Shown here: positions 1 to 5,941 of the stretch, in pieces
Layout of the letters: the number at the start of each line of letters is the position of its first letter
How positions within the stretch are numbered: the first letter of the stretch is position 1
From: DATLHO01 sp035539855
Lineage (GTDB): Bacteria; Bacteroidota; Ignavibacteria; OLB7
Direction of reading: 5' to 3'
DNA: 5,941 bases
Assembly (NCBI GenBank): GCA_035539855.1
Contig: DATLHO010000155.1
Coordinates: forward strand, 1-5,941
Notes under the pieces: generated by a model
Told to the model about the DNA's origin: nothing
The model's input: the letters and a program-made list of their open reading frames with translations, nothing else
The model's database searches: none
Position numbers and translations under genes: made by a program

Positions 1-1562
1 ATCCCGCGACGACCGCGCTCGTGCGACTCTACGAGTACGGTGGCGCGCCGGAGTTCCCGCGCGAGCACCTGCCGATCACCCGTGGTCTCGCGCGCCGTCT
101 CTTCCTCGCGGCGGAGTCCGACACGACCCTGCCGCTCTCGCTGCGACGCCAGGCACGCTACCATCTCGTCGAGCTCGACGCTGACGTCGATCGCCGCGCG
201 CGTGCGGTGTTCATCGCCACGCCCGCAAACGACCGCCTCATCTACGACGACCCGATAGCGAGCTGGCCGATCGCGATCCTCGAGGCTCGCGACAGCGCCG
301 TGGGTGCGACGCTCGTCGTCGAGCCGATCGGCGACGTCGAGGCGCGGCTCGATCCCGACTCGTCGACCACCGCGATCCCCGCAGTCTTCGGTCTGTCGGT
401 GCGCGGAACGATCCTCGAGCACCTGGGCTTCGCCGCGCGGGTGACCAACGGGTCGGTCGCGGGGGATTCGACGCTCGCGGCGCGCGACCCTCGCATCGCC
501 CGCTCCGGCGCGTTCGGCCTGACCGGCTTCGGCCGCGACATCGACTTCGCCCGCGCGCACGTTCGGCTCGACTTCGACGCGGTCGCGCTCGAGGTCGCGC
601 GCGAGGCGCTGCAGCTCGGCGGCGGCCACCGGGGAAGCCTCCTGCTCGGGTCGATGCTGCCGACCGACTACGACGCGCTGCGCTTCCAGGCGCGCGTCGG
701 CCGCGTCGCCTACACGCACATTCACGCCTCGCTGCTGCCGGATCTCGACAAGAGCGTCAGAGGCGTTTTCTCACCCATCCCGAACAAGTTCATCGCGACC
801 CACCTGTTCAGCGCCGGTCCCTTCGGTGGCGTGCGCTTCTCGGTGGGGGAGTCGGTGATCTATTCGGAGCGCCCGTTCGAGATCGGCTACATCAACCCGT
901 TCGCGTTCCTACGCTCGCAGGAGCACTACTTCCGCGACCGGGACAACGCGAACATGTACGCCAGCATCAGCGCGGCTCCGTTCGACGGGATCTTTCTCGA
1001 GTCCGAGCTCGTCCTCGACGACCTGAAATTCTCGCGGATGGGGGAGGGCTACTGGGGCAACAAGACCGGGTGGCGCGTGGCGGCGACGGCGCGGGCGGTG
1101 CCCGTCGGTGCCGTCGATATGGGGTTGTCCTACACCCGGCTCGAGCCGTATCTATACACCCACTTCAGCGACACGAACGCCTACTCGCACGACGCGTCGC
1201 CGCTCGCGGCCGCAGGTCTTCCCCCGAATTCCCACTATTTCGAGGCAACGATCGCGTTCATCCCCGTGCCGCAGTTGAGCGTGACGGCCGTCGTCGGCGC
1301 CGGCGAGCACGGTGCGAACGTCTACGCGCTCGACTCGCTCGTCACGAACGTCGGCGGCGACATCGGCCAGACCCGCCGGGCGATCGATCCCGAGACGGTG
1401 ACCTTCCTCGACGGAAGACTCGAGAGAATCGGTCGCCTGCGCCTGGAGATCGAATATGAGCCGCTGAGAAACGTCTACGTTCGACTTCATGCCTTCGCCA
1501 GCACGCTCGGCGAGCGCGTCGAGCGCGAGATCCGCTTCGGCCTGCGCGTCGGCGCGCACTAA
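1..1562 (+). CDS. Wzi-like capsule-assembly outer-membrane beta-barrel protein (5' partial)
   Basis: The reading frame is open to the left edge (first full codon at 3, reading PATTALV), so the GTG at 21 is probably internal and the signal peptide and first residues lie upstream. Residues below count from that GTG. Residues 1-55 form a charged helical N-terminal segment typical of non-enterobacterial Wzi-family proteins. Around 188-228 is the pattern 'AREALQLGGGHRGSLLLG', matching the family's 'R..lrwG.G..G.Lll' block. Further family-like blocks are GESVIY (276-281), GYINPFAF (289-296), ELVLDD (329-334) and AYSHDASPL (387-395). The rest alternates polar and hydrophobic residues, as in beta-strands. 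Wzi proteins sit in the outer membrane and help anchor capsular polysaccharide to the surface; this role is inferred here from the family and from the Wzz/Wzy/Wzx neighbours. The chain ends in VGAH, not the usual aromatic residue. The family call is good; surface attachment as its function is less certain. Confidence 0.8.
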   Translation, partial: PATTALVRLYEYGGAPEFPREHLPITRGLARRLFLAAESDTTLPLSLRRQARYHLVELDADVDRRARAVFIATPANDRLIYDDPIASWPIAILEARDSAVGATLVVEPIGDVEARLDPDSSTTAIPAVFGLSVRGTILEHLGFAARVTNGSVAGDSTLAARDPRIARSGAFGLTGFGRDIDFARAHVRLDFDAVALEVAREALQLGGGHRGSLLLGSMLPTDYDALRFQARVGRVAYTHIHASLLPDLDKSVRGVFSPIPNKFIATHLFSAGPFGGVRFSVGESVIYSERPFEIGYINPFAFLRSQEHYFRDRDNANMYASISAAPFDGIFLESELVLDDLKFSRMGEGYWGNKTGWRVAATARAVPVGAVDMGLSYTRLEPYLYTHFSDTNAYSHDASPLAAAGLPPNSHYFEATIAFIPVPQLSVTAVVGAGEHGANVYALDSLVTNVGGDIGQTRRAIDPETVTFLDGRLERIGRLRLEIEYEPLRNVYVRLHAFASTLGERVEREIRFGLRVGAH

Positions 1563-1602
1563 CGGCACGTTCCTCCCCGATTCACATGATGATGCAGGTG
1601 CT

Positions 1603-2847
1603 ATGATCAGGCCCGAACTCGCACGACGTGAGGAGATTTACATCGAGCGCCGCGTCGACGGCGTGCCCATGGAAGGGCAGGCGGTCCTCTTCGAGCAGTA
1701 TGCGCTGCTGCGCCGGAGCTGGAAGTGGGTGCTGCTCGTCTCGATTCTCGCCGCGGCCGGCGCCGGCGCCTACACGATCTTCTTCGTTCCGAAGGAGTAC
1801 AAGGCGACGATCCGCATCGTTCCTCCGAACAAGGCAGGATCACCTCTCGACAACATCATCGGTGGCCTGAGCTCGTCGCTGAAGGACTTCGGCCTCGGCA
1901 AGCTCGTCGGCGGCAAGACCGGCGAGAGCGGCTACTCGCGCGTCGCGCTGCTGTTCAGTCGCTCGATGGTCGACTCGCTCATGGCGAAGTACGACCTCTA
2001 CGCCGACTACGACATCGACCGCGCGCGTCCGGACAGGCTGCGTGAAGCGATCCGCGACAACATCGACATCGAGGTCGACACCGAGGGTCCGATCGACATC
2101 AGCGTCTACGACCGCGACCCGAAGCGTGCCGCGCAGATGACCTCCGACATCGTCGCGTTCGCCGACAACTTCTCGCGCGAGCTCAACCGCCGCGAGACCG
2201 AGCCGATCTCCCGGACGATCGGCCGCCGCTACGACCAGGTCCGTAGCGAGCAGGAGGACGTGACCGCGCGACTGCGGACGTTCATGAAGGACAACAAGAT
2301 CTTCGACGTCGAGAACCAGGGGTCGATCGTCGGCGAGGCGCTCTACACGGCCGAGGCCGAAGTGCGCGCCCAGCGCATCCTCGTCGAGTCGCTCGCCGCG
2401 ACGCTCGGAGAGCAGGACGCCCGCGTCGTCGAGGCGCGGCAGGTTCTGGCGCGCATCGAGTCCGAGGCGCGCAAGCTCGCCGCCGGCAGGGGAAGCATCA
2501 TCGAGGGTCCGTCGATCTCGGAGGCGCCCTCGGCCGCCGTCGACGCGATCAAGCTGCAGACCGCCTACGAGATCAACGCGAAGGTGCTCGCGCTGCTGCA
2601 GCCGATGTACGAGCAGTCGGTGCTCGACCAGAACCGCGAGATCCCGATCTTCCACGTCGTCGACGCGCCCACGGTGCCGCTGCAGAAGGCCCGTCCGCGA
2701 TACTCGCTCGTGATCGCCGGAGCGTTCCTCGGAGCCTGGCTCATCTGCTACGTCGTCATCGCTCTGATCTCGTACGCCAAGGCGTTCAACCGTCGCTACC
2801 GCGCCTACGCGCTGTCGACCGGAACCAACGGCCTGCCCCGCAACTGA
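1603..2847 (+). CDS. Wzz/GumC-type polysaccharide co-polymerase (chain-length determinant), no kinase domain
   Basis: Encodes 414 residues from the ATG at 1603. One membrane helix lies at about 40-62 (WKWVLLVSILAA) and a second at about 368-392. Between them is a long periplasmic part with a Gly-rich stretch (83-110, GGLSSSLKDFGLGKLVGG), a 'SRSMVDSLMAKYDLY' block typical of Wzz N-terminal domains, and a probable coiled coil at about 195-295. Just before the second helix is the Pro-rich signature DAPTVPLQKARPR (354-366), diagnostic of Wzz/GumC-type co-polymerases. The cytoplasmic tail is only about 22 residues, with no Walker motifs, so no fused tyrosine kinase is present. The family sets polymer length in the inner membrane with Wzy and couples to export. 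The gene lies 40 nt after the Wzi-like gene and 20 nt before the polymerase gene. The start is uncertain: an open frame reaches back to 1489 inside the previous gene, and ATG 1669 would give a shorter N-terminus more usual for the family; neither has a well-spaced Shine-Dalgarno. Confidence 0.85.
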   Translation: MIRPELARREEIYIERRVDGVPMEGQAVLFEQYALLRRSWKWVLLVSILAAAGAGAYTIFFVPKEYKATIRIVPPNKAGSPLDNIIGGLSSSLKDFGLGKLVGGKTGESGYSRVALLFSRSMVDSLMAKYDLYADYDIDRARPDRLREAIRDNIDIEVDTEGPIDISVYDRDPKRAAQMTSDIVAFADNFSRELNRRETEPISRTIGRRYDQVRSEQEDVTARLRTFMKDNKIFDVENQGSIVGEALYTAEAEVRAQRILVESLAATLGEQDARVVEARQVLARIESEARKLAAGRGSIIEGPSISEAPSAAVDAIKLQTAYEINAKVLALLQPMYEQSVLDQNREIPIFHVVDAPTVPLQKARPRYSLVIAGAFLGAWLICYVVIALISYAKAFNRRYRAYALSTGTNGLPRN

Positions 2848-2867
2848 GCGACACCGAGCGTCATACC

Positions 2868-4364
2868 GTGAGCGCCACGCGCAGCGACATTCCCTCGAAC
2901 TGGCTTCCGGAGCGGCTCGCCACTCCGGGCGCGCTCACGCTCGGCGCGGGCGCGCTCGCGGCGTTCGGGGTCATCGCGCTGGGCCTGACGATGAGCGGGC
3001 TCGCCGGACTCGTCGGCCTCGCCGATCACCTCGGCGCCTGGCTGATGCTCCTGCCGGCGGTCGCCGCGGGCATGTACCTGTCGTGGCGTCACGAGCGCTT
3101 CTGGATCTACACCGCTGTCATCGCGCACCTGGCGATGTTCATGAGCCAGACGAACGAGGGGATCGGCGGCGGTGAGATCGCCTTCATCGGCGTCGCGCTC
3201 GGCGGCCTGTGCCTGTGGTTCTTCAAGGAGGTCGTCGTGCACCGGCGGCTCGTCGTGCGCACCGGCTTCGACGCGCTGCTCATCGCGACGTTCCTGCTGA
3301 CGAGCATCGTCGCGCTCATCGCCAACCGCCTCCACGACGGCGAGCTGCTGCGCTACTTCAAGGAGTGGACGCCGATGCTCGACCTGCTGCTGTACTTCCC
3401 GCTCCGCTCGATGCTGAAGACGCGGCGCGACGTCTACCGGATGCTCACCGTCCTCGGCATTCTCGGCGTCGTCATCGGCGTCATCGGCGTGGCGACGTAC
3501 CGCGAGCGCCTGATGACCGCTGTGTTCGCCTATCAGATCGAGCACTCGCGCGTCTTCGCCAACGAGCCGGTCAACATCATCTTCGCGATCCTCGGCGTCG
3601 TCGTCGTCGCCTACGCGCGCACGAAGTGGATGTACCTGCTGGGCGCACTGCTGACGACCTCGGGAATGCTCTTCCTATTCATCACGTTCTCGCGCGGATC
3701 GATCGTCTCGGCCTTCGTCGGGATCATCGTCGTGATGGTCTTCTCCGGCCACGGACGTCGCATCCTCCTGGTCCTCATCGCGTCGCTGGTGATCGGGTCG
3801 GGACTGGTCTACATGACCTATCCGACGATCGCGAAAACGATGGCGACCTCGGTCGGACGCCGGCTCGGCACCGTCGGCTCCACCATGACCGACGTCTCGT
3901 TCAACCTGCGCGTCATCGAGGCGAACACGATCCTGCGGCACTACGTTCCGTTCTCGCCGCTGATCGGTCACGGTCTCGGCGTGACGTACCATTGGTACGA
4001 TCCCACCGAGCATGCAACGGCAACGACGTCGTTCGTTCACAACGGCTACGTGCGGCTGGTGTTCAAGTACGGATATCCGCTGGCGGTGCTGTTTCTGTTC
4101 TTCCTGGCCTACCCGCTGCTGAGAATCCTGCTATCGTGGCCGTCGCGCCGCGATCCCGTGCTGCATGCGCTGGTCATCGGCTGCGGCGCATACCTGGTCA
4201 CGACGCTCGTGAACAACTACGTGTCGGACATGTTCAGTCATTACTCCGGACCGCTAAACTTCGCACTCTGTTGGGCCATCCTCGACTTCGTGAACAGGCA
4301 GACCCGACCGGCGACGGCGCCGACACCGGAGTCGTCGACGACACTGGCGGCCGCGGGAGCCTGA
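2868..4364 (+). CDS. O-antigen polymerase/ligase family (Wzy_C) integral membrane protein, probable Wzy polymerase
   Basis: A 498-residue, very hydrophobic protein with about 12 predicted membrane segments (first at about 21-41, last at about 460-474). Residues 270-283 contain FITFSRGSIVSAF, the 'SRG' motif at a helix start that marks the Wzy_C/WaaL superfamily. It is followed by helices to about 316 and then a large, probably periplasmic loop (317-398). That loop carries FNLRVIEANTIL (345-356), then PLIGHGLG (364-371) and FVHNGYVRLVFKYG (389-402), the usual Arg, 'G.G.G' and His-Asn blocks of the family; Arg and His residues there are linked to activity in studied members. The Wzz, Wzx and Wzi-like neighbours favour a Wzy polymerase that joins lipid-linked repeat units in the periplasm; an O-antigen ligase cannot be excluded by sequence alone. 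The GTG start at 2868 follows the previous stop by 20 nt, with only a weak GAG-type ribosome site. The C-terminal 20 residues are a Thr/Ala/Pro-rich low-complexity tail. Confidence 0.85.
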   Translation: MSATRSDIPSNWLPERLATPGALTLGAGALAAFGVIALGLTMSGLAGLVGLADHLGAWLMLLPAVAAGMYLSWRHERFWIYTAVIAHLAMFMSQTNEGIGGGEIAFIGVALGGLCLWFFKEVVVHRRLVVRTGFDALLIATFLLTSIVALIANRLHDGELLRYFKEWTPMLDLLLYFPLRSMLKTRRDVYRMLTVLGILGVVIGVIGVATYRERLMTAVFAYQIEHSRVFANEPVNIIFAILGVVVVAYARTKWMYLLGALLTTSGMLFLFITFSRGSIVSAFVGIIVVMVFSGHGRRILLVLIASLVIGSGLVYMTYPTIAKTMATSVGRRLGTVGSTMTDVSFNLRVIEANTILRHYVPFSPLIGHGLGVTYHWYDPTEHATATTSFVHNGYVRLVFKYGYPLAVLFLFFLAYPLLRILLSWPSRRDPVLHALVIGCGAYLVTTLVNNYVSDMFSHYSGPLNFALCWAILDFVNRQTRPATAPTPESSTTLAAAGA

Positions 4365-4414
4365 GCCGGCGCGTCGCCCGCGCCTCGAGGCTTGGCGTCG
4401 GCGCCGATACGGCG

Positions 4415-5827
4415 ATGACCACCGCGATGTCGGTGCTCTCGGCCGCGATCAACTACGCCTTCCGGCTCGTCGTTCTGCGCGCGTTCACGAGCAAGGAGGA
4501 GGCCGGGACGTTCGCGCTCGTGATCGCCTACCTCGCGATCACGACGGCGCTCGCGGACATCGGACTGAACGCGACGATCCTTCCGAAGATCGCGATGGCG
4601 CGCGGGGCGAACACGCTGGCGTTCCGCGCCGCGTTCGTGATGCGTCTGTACGCGATCGGACTGACCTGGCTCGGACTCAACGTCTATCTCGTCATCGCGG
4701 GACGGACCGAGATCCTCGCCTACGTCAACCTCGGCTTCGTCGGCGTGTTCTTCTCGGGCCGGCTCACCGGAGTGCGTCAGAGTCTCGAGCTCCTGTGGCG
4801 GTTGAAGGGGAGGGCGTACGTCTCGGCGGGCTTCACGGTCATCGACTCGCTGCTGGGATTGATCGTGGTACTGATCGTCGCCGGCGACGGCGCCGTCTCC
4901 GTCGGCACGGTGATGCTCGTCTGGACGCTCTCGGCGATCCCGGGCTTCGTGCTCCTGCTGTGGCCGCTCATCCCGTCGCTGCGCGCGGCCGAGCGGCTTC
5001 GCGAGCGGGTTCCGGCGCGGTACTACCGGCGGCTGTTTCTCGCGACGCTTCCGGTGGGACTGATGGCATACGCGGGCCAGCTCTCCGGACAGCTCGAGAC
5101 GTTCATCCTCGACCTCATCGGCACGCGCGCCGACGTCGGCGCGTACAACGTGGCGGTGTCGCCGTTGACGGGACTGATCTTCGTGCCGGTGGCGATCAGC
5201 GTCGGGCTCGCCCCGCTGGTGACGCAGATCTTCCGCGGCGCCCGCAGCGATCTTCCGATGACGTCGATGATGTCGCTCGGCCTGCGGCTGGTGATGGTGG
5301 TCGCGCTCTGTGTCGCGGTCGCGGCGAACGTCTTCGCCGTGCCGATCATGGGGCTGTTCCCGAGCGAGTACGCCGGCGACATCTACATCCTCCGGATCTA
5401 CACGCTGATCTCCGGGCTCGTCTTCGTCGTGATCGCCCACGACCAGTTTCTGCTCGCGGCGGGCTACCGACGACAGGTGGCCACGGGCGCGCTGCTGAAT
5501 CTCGGCCTCGCGATCGCCCTGGAGGTTCCGCTGGTCAGCGCCTTCGGCATCCGCGGCCTGATGGCGGCGAAGGTCGCGGCGCTGCTGGCGACGATCGGCT
5601 ATCAACTCACGGTCTTCCGCGCGGACATGCGTACCGGCGCGCTCGACGGATTCGCGCGCATGCTCGGCCCGCTCGCCGTCTTCGGCGCCGGTCTGGCCCT
5701 GACCTGGGGATGGTCGTACGGCGCGCAGGCCGCGGTCCTGATTCCCGGCGTCGCGGTCGCGCTGCTGGTCTTCCGCGCGCTCAAACGTGACGAGCTCGTG
5801 CAGTTGCGCGGGCTGCGACTGTCCTGA
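4415..5827 (+). CDS. Wzx-type polysaccharide flippase (MOP exporter superfamily)
   Basis: From the ATG at 4415 this is a 470-residue protein, normal for Wzx, with about 12-14 hydrophobic segments spread over the whole chain. The N-terminal part (FRLVVLRAFTSKEEAGTFAL, 16-35) has the 'R...l....ea G.f.l' pattern after the first helix that is typical of Wzx/RfbX proteins. It is followed by an 'LADIGLNATILPKIA' block (46-60) matching the family's 'l.dlGl......r..a'. The middle section RLFLATLPVGLMAYAGQLSG (206-225) resembles the start of the second half-bundle in this superfamily. Its expected job is to flip undecaprenyl-linked repeat units from the cytoplasmic to the periplasmic face of the inner membrane. 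The gene follows the polymerase gene by 50 nt. No good Shine-Dalgarno precedes ATG 4415, and the frame is open further upstream with a family-like SLSRRVARAS segment, so the true start may lie earlier. The stop codon sits inside a 16-bp tandem repeat. Confidence 0.85.
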   Translation: MTTAMSVLSAAINYAFRLVVLRAFTSKEEAGTFALVIAYLAITTALADIGLNATILPKIAMARGANTLAFRAAFVMRLYAIGLTWLGLNVYLVIAGRTEILAYVNLGFVGVFFSGRLTGVRQSLELLWRLKGRAYVSAGFTVIDSLLGLIVVLIVAGDGAVSVGTVMLVWTLSAIPGFVLLLWPLIPSLRAAERLRERVPARYYRRLFLATLPVGLMAYAGQLSGQLETFILDLIGTRADVGAYNVAVSPLTGLIFVPVAISVGLAPLVTQIFRGARSDLPMTSMMSLGLRLVMVVALCVAVAANVFAVPIMGLFPSEYAGDIYILRIYTLISGLVFVVIAHDQFLLAAGYRRQVATGALLNLGLAIALEVPLVSAFGIRGLMAAKVAALLATIGYQLTVFRADMRTGALDGFARMLGPLAVFGAGLALTWGWSYGAQAAVLIPGVAVALLVFRALKRDELVQLRGLRLS

Positions 5828-5844
5828 TCTGCGACTGTCCTGAT
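5813..5844 (+). repeat. Exact 16-bp tandem direct repeat (2 copies) across the flippase stop codon
   Basis: The unit CTGCGACTGTCCTGAT occurs at 5813-5828 and again, without a gap, at 5829-5844; the C at 5829 is matched by a C at 5845. The first copy encodes the last four residues (LRLS) and the TGA stop of the flippase gene. The second copy carries the same TGA but lies after the stop, so it is not translated. The protein end is the same with one copy or two, so the duplication is probably neutral. It looks like a recent slippage or short-duplication event. Confidence 0.9.
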
Positions 5845-5903
5845 CGATCGACGACGCCCGCGCACGGCCGCGAACGCGCGGACATCGGCCCCCCAACTGA
5901 GCG
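5828..5903 (+). other. 76-nt intergenic spacer between flippase and glycosyltransferase genes
   Basis: This is the largest gap in the window. It holds the second copy of the 16-bp repeat, a GATCGATC palindrome (5842-5849) and a G+C-rich stretch that could pair CCGCGC (5858-5863) with GCGCGG (5876-5881) around a 12-nt loop. A run of six C (5889-5894) precedes the next gene. No T-tract follows the possible stem and no clear promoter is visible, so transcription probably reads through. Confidence 0.5.
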
Positions 5904-5941
5904 ATGAACATCCTTCACATCACCTCGAAGCTTCCCTGGCC
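5904..5941 (+). CDS. Probable GT4-type glycosyltransferase, N-terminal fragment (3' partial)
   Basis: Only 12 codons are visible before the window ends: MNILHITSKLPW, with the next two bases (cc) compatible with Pro. A short hydrophobic first strand (NILHIT) followed by a Ser/Lys-Leu-Pro-Trp segment is the common opening of GT-B fold glycosyltransferases of family 4, where it forms the first beta-strand and loop of the acceptor domain. The location right after a flippase gene in a polysaccharide locus supports this. The assignment rests on very few residues, and sugar specificity cannot be inferred. The ribosome site is weak (tgagcg just upstream of the ATG). Confidence 0.55.
   Translation, partial: MNILHITSKLPW

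Noticed and set aside
1628..1870. GTG/AGG-led open frame starting at 1628 within the co-polymerase gene
   Set aside because: The product is Ser/Arg/Pro-rich low complexity without hydrophobic structure, and it overlaps the co-polymerase first membrane helix in another frame.
1840..2655. A 271-codon minus-strand open frame opposite the co-polymerase gene
   Set aside because: The sequence is Asp/Arg/Val/Leu-rich without a domain and lies fully inside a well-supported co-polymerase gene; treated as a compositional shadow.
2841..2851. An 11-nt match CAACTGAGCGA at the end of the co-polymerase gene and again at 5894-5904 before the glycosyltransferase start
   Set aside because: One copy is coding sequence plus stop and the other lies in a spacer and start; the match is short, has no symmetry, and is best explained by chance.
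3209..4414. Upstream extension of the flippase frame, open back to 3209 inside the polymerase gene
   Set aside because: The translated extension is Arg/Ala-rich low-complexity sequence without helices or motifs, while the polymerase frame over the same bases carries the SRG and His-Asn motifs. It is open only because stop codons are rare at this base composition.
5858..5881. Possible hairpin (CCGCGC/GCGCGG, or the inner CCGCG/CGCGG with an AACG loop) as a transcription terminator
   Set aside because: The stem is only 5-6 bp, such pairings are expected by chance in G+C-rich DNA, no T-tract follows, and the next gene continues in the same direction.
4241..5911. A long open frame of 556 codons on the minus strand opposite the flippase gene
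   Set aside because: Its product is dominated by Arg, Asp, Glu, His and Gln with no recognisable domain, which is what the complement of a G+C-rich, membrane-protein gene yields. The plus-strand frame has clear membrane helices and family motifs.

Overview
The window is a compact, one-directional (+ strand) stretch of a Wzx/Wzy-type surface polysaccharide locus. The DNA is strongly G+C-rich, with G/C at most third codon positions. An outer-membrane beta-barrel of the capsule-assembly Wzi family means the host has an outer membrane (a diderm). The proteins do not look enterobacterial: the barrel's motifs are closer to the Wzi-like proteins of Bacteroidota, Gemmatimonadota and Acidobacteriota-type genomes. 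The phylum cannot be fixed from this sequence alone.

Layout: (1) 1-1562, a Wzi-like outer-membrane protein whose N-terminus lies upstream of the window. (2) 1603-2847, a Wzz/GumC-type polysaccharide co-polymerase with two membrane helices and no kinase domain. (3) 2868-4364, an O-antigen polymerase/ligase-family (Wzy_C) multi-pass membrane protein. (4) 4415-5827, a Wzx-type polysaccharide flippase. (5) 5904 to the edge, the first 12 codons of a probable GT4-type glycosyltransferase. Gaps are 40, 20, 50 and 76 nt, which fits one operon. No stretch over 300 nt lacks a gene, and I see no RNA genes, CRISPR, insertion sequence or convincing terminator.

Inferred joint role: glycosyltransferases, including the one starting at the right edge, build a lipid-linked repeat unit at the inner face of the inner membrane. 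The flippase turns it to the periplasm, the Wzy-like enzyme polymerises it, and the Wzz-like protein sets chain length or couples to export. The Wzi-like barrel helps attach or organise the finished polymer at the cell surface. The outer-membrane export channel (Wza type), the initiating transferase and any tyrosine kinase are not in the window.

I did not find a clearly new biological system. The points worth a second look are small: uncertain starts of the co-polymerase and flippase genes, a 6-codon mini-ORF that ends inside the co-polymerase start codon, an exact 16-bp tandem duplication across the flippase stop codon, and a Wzi-like barrel placed next to a kinase-less co-polymerase.
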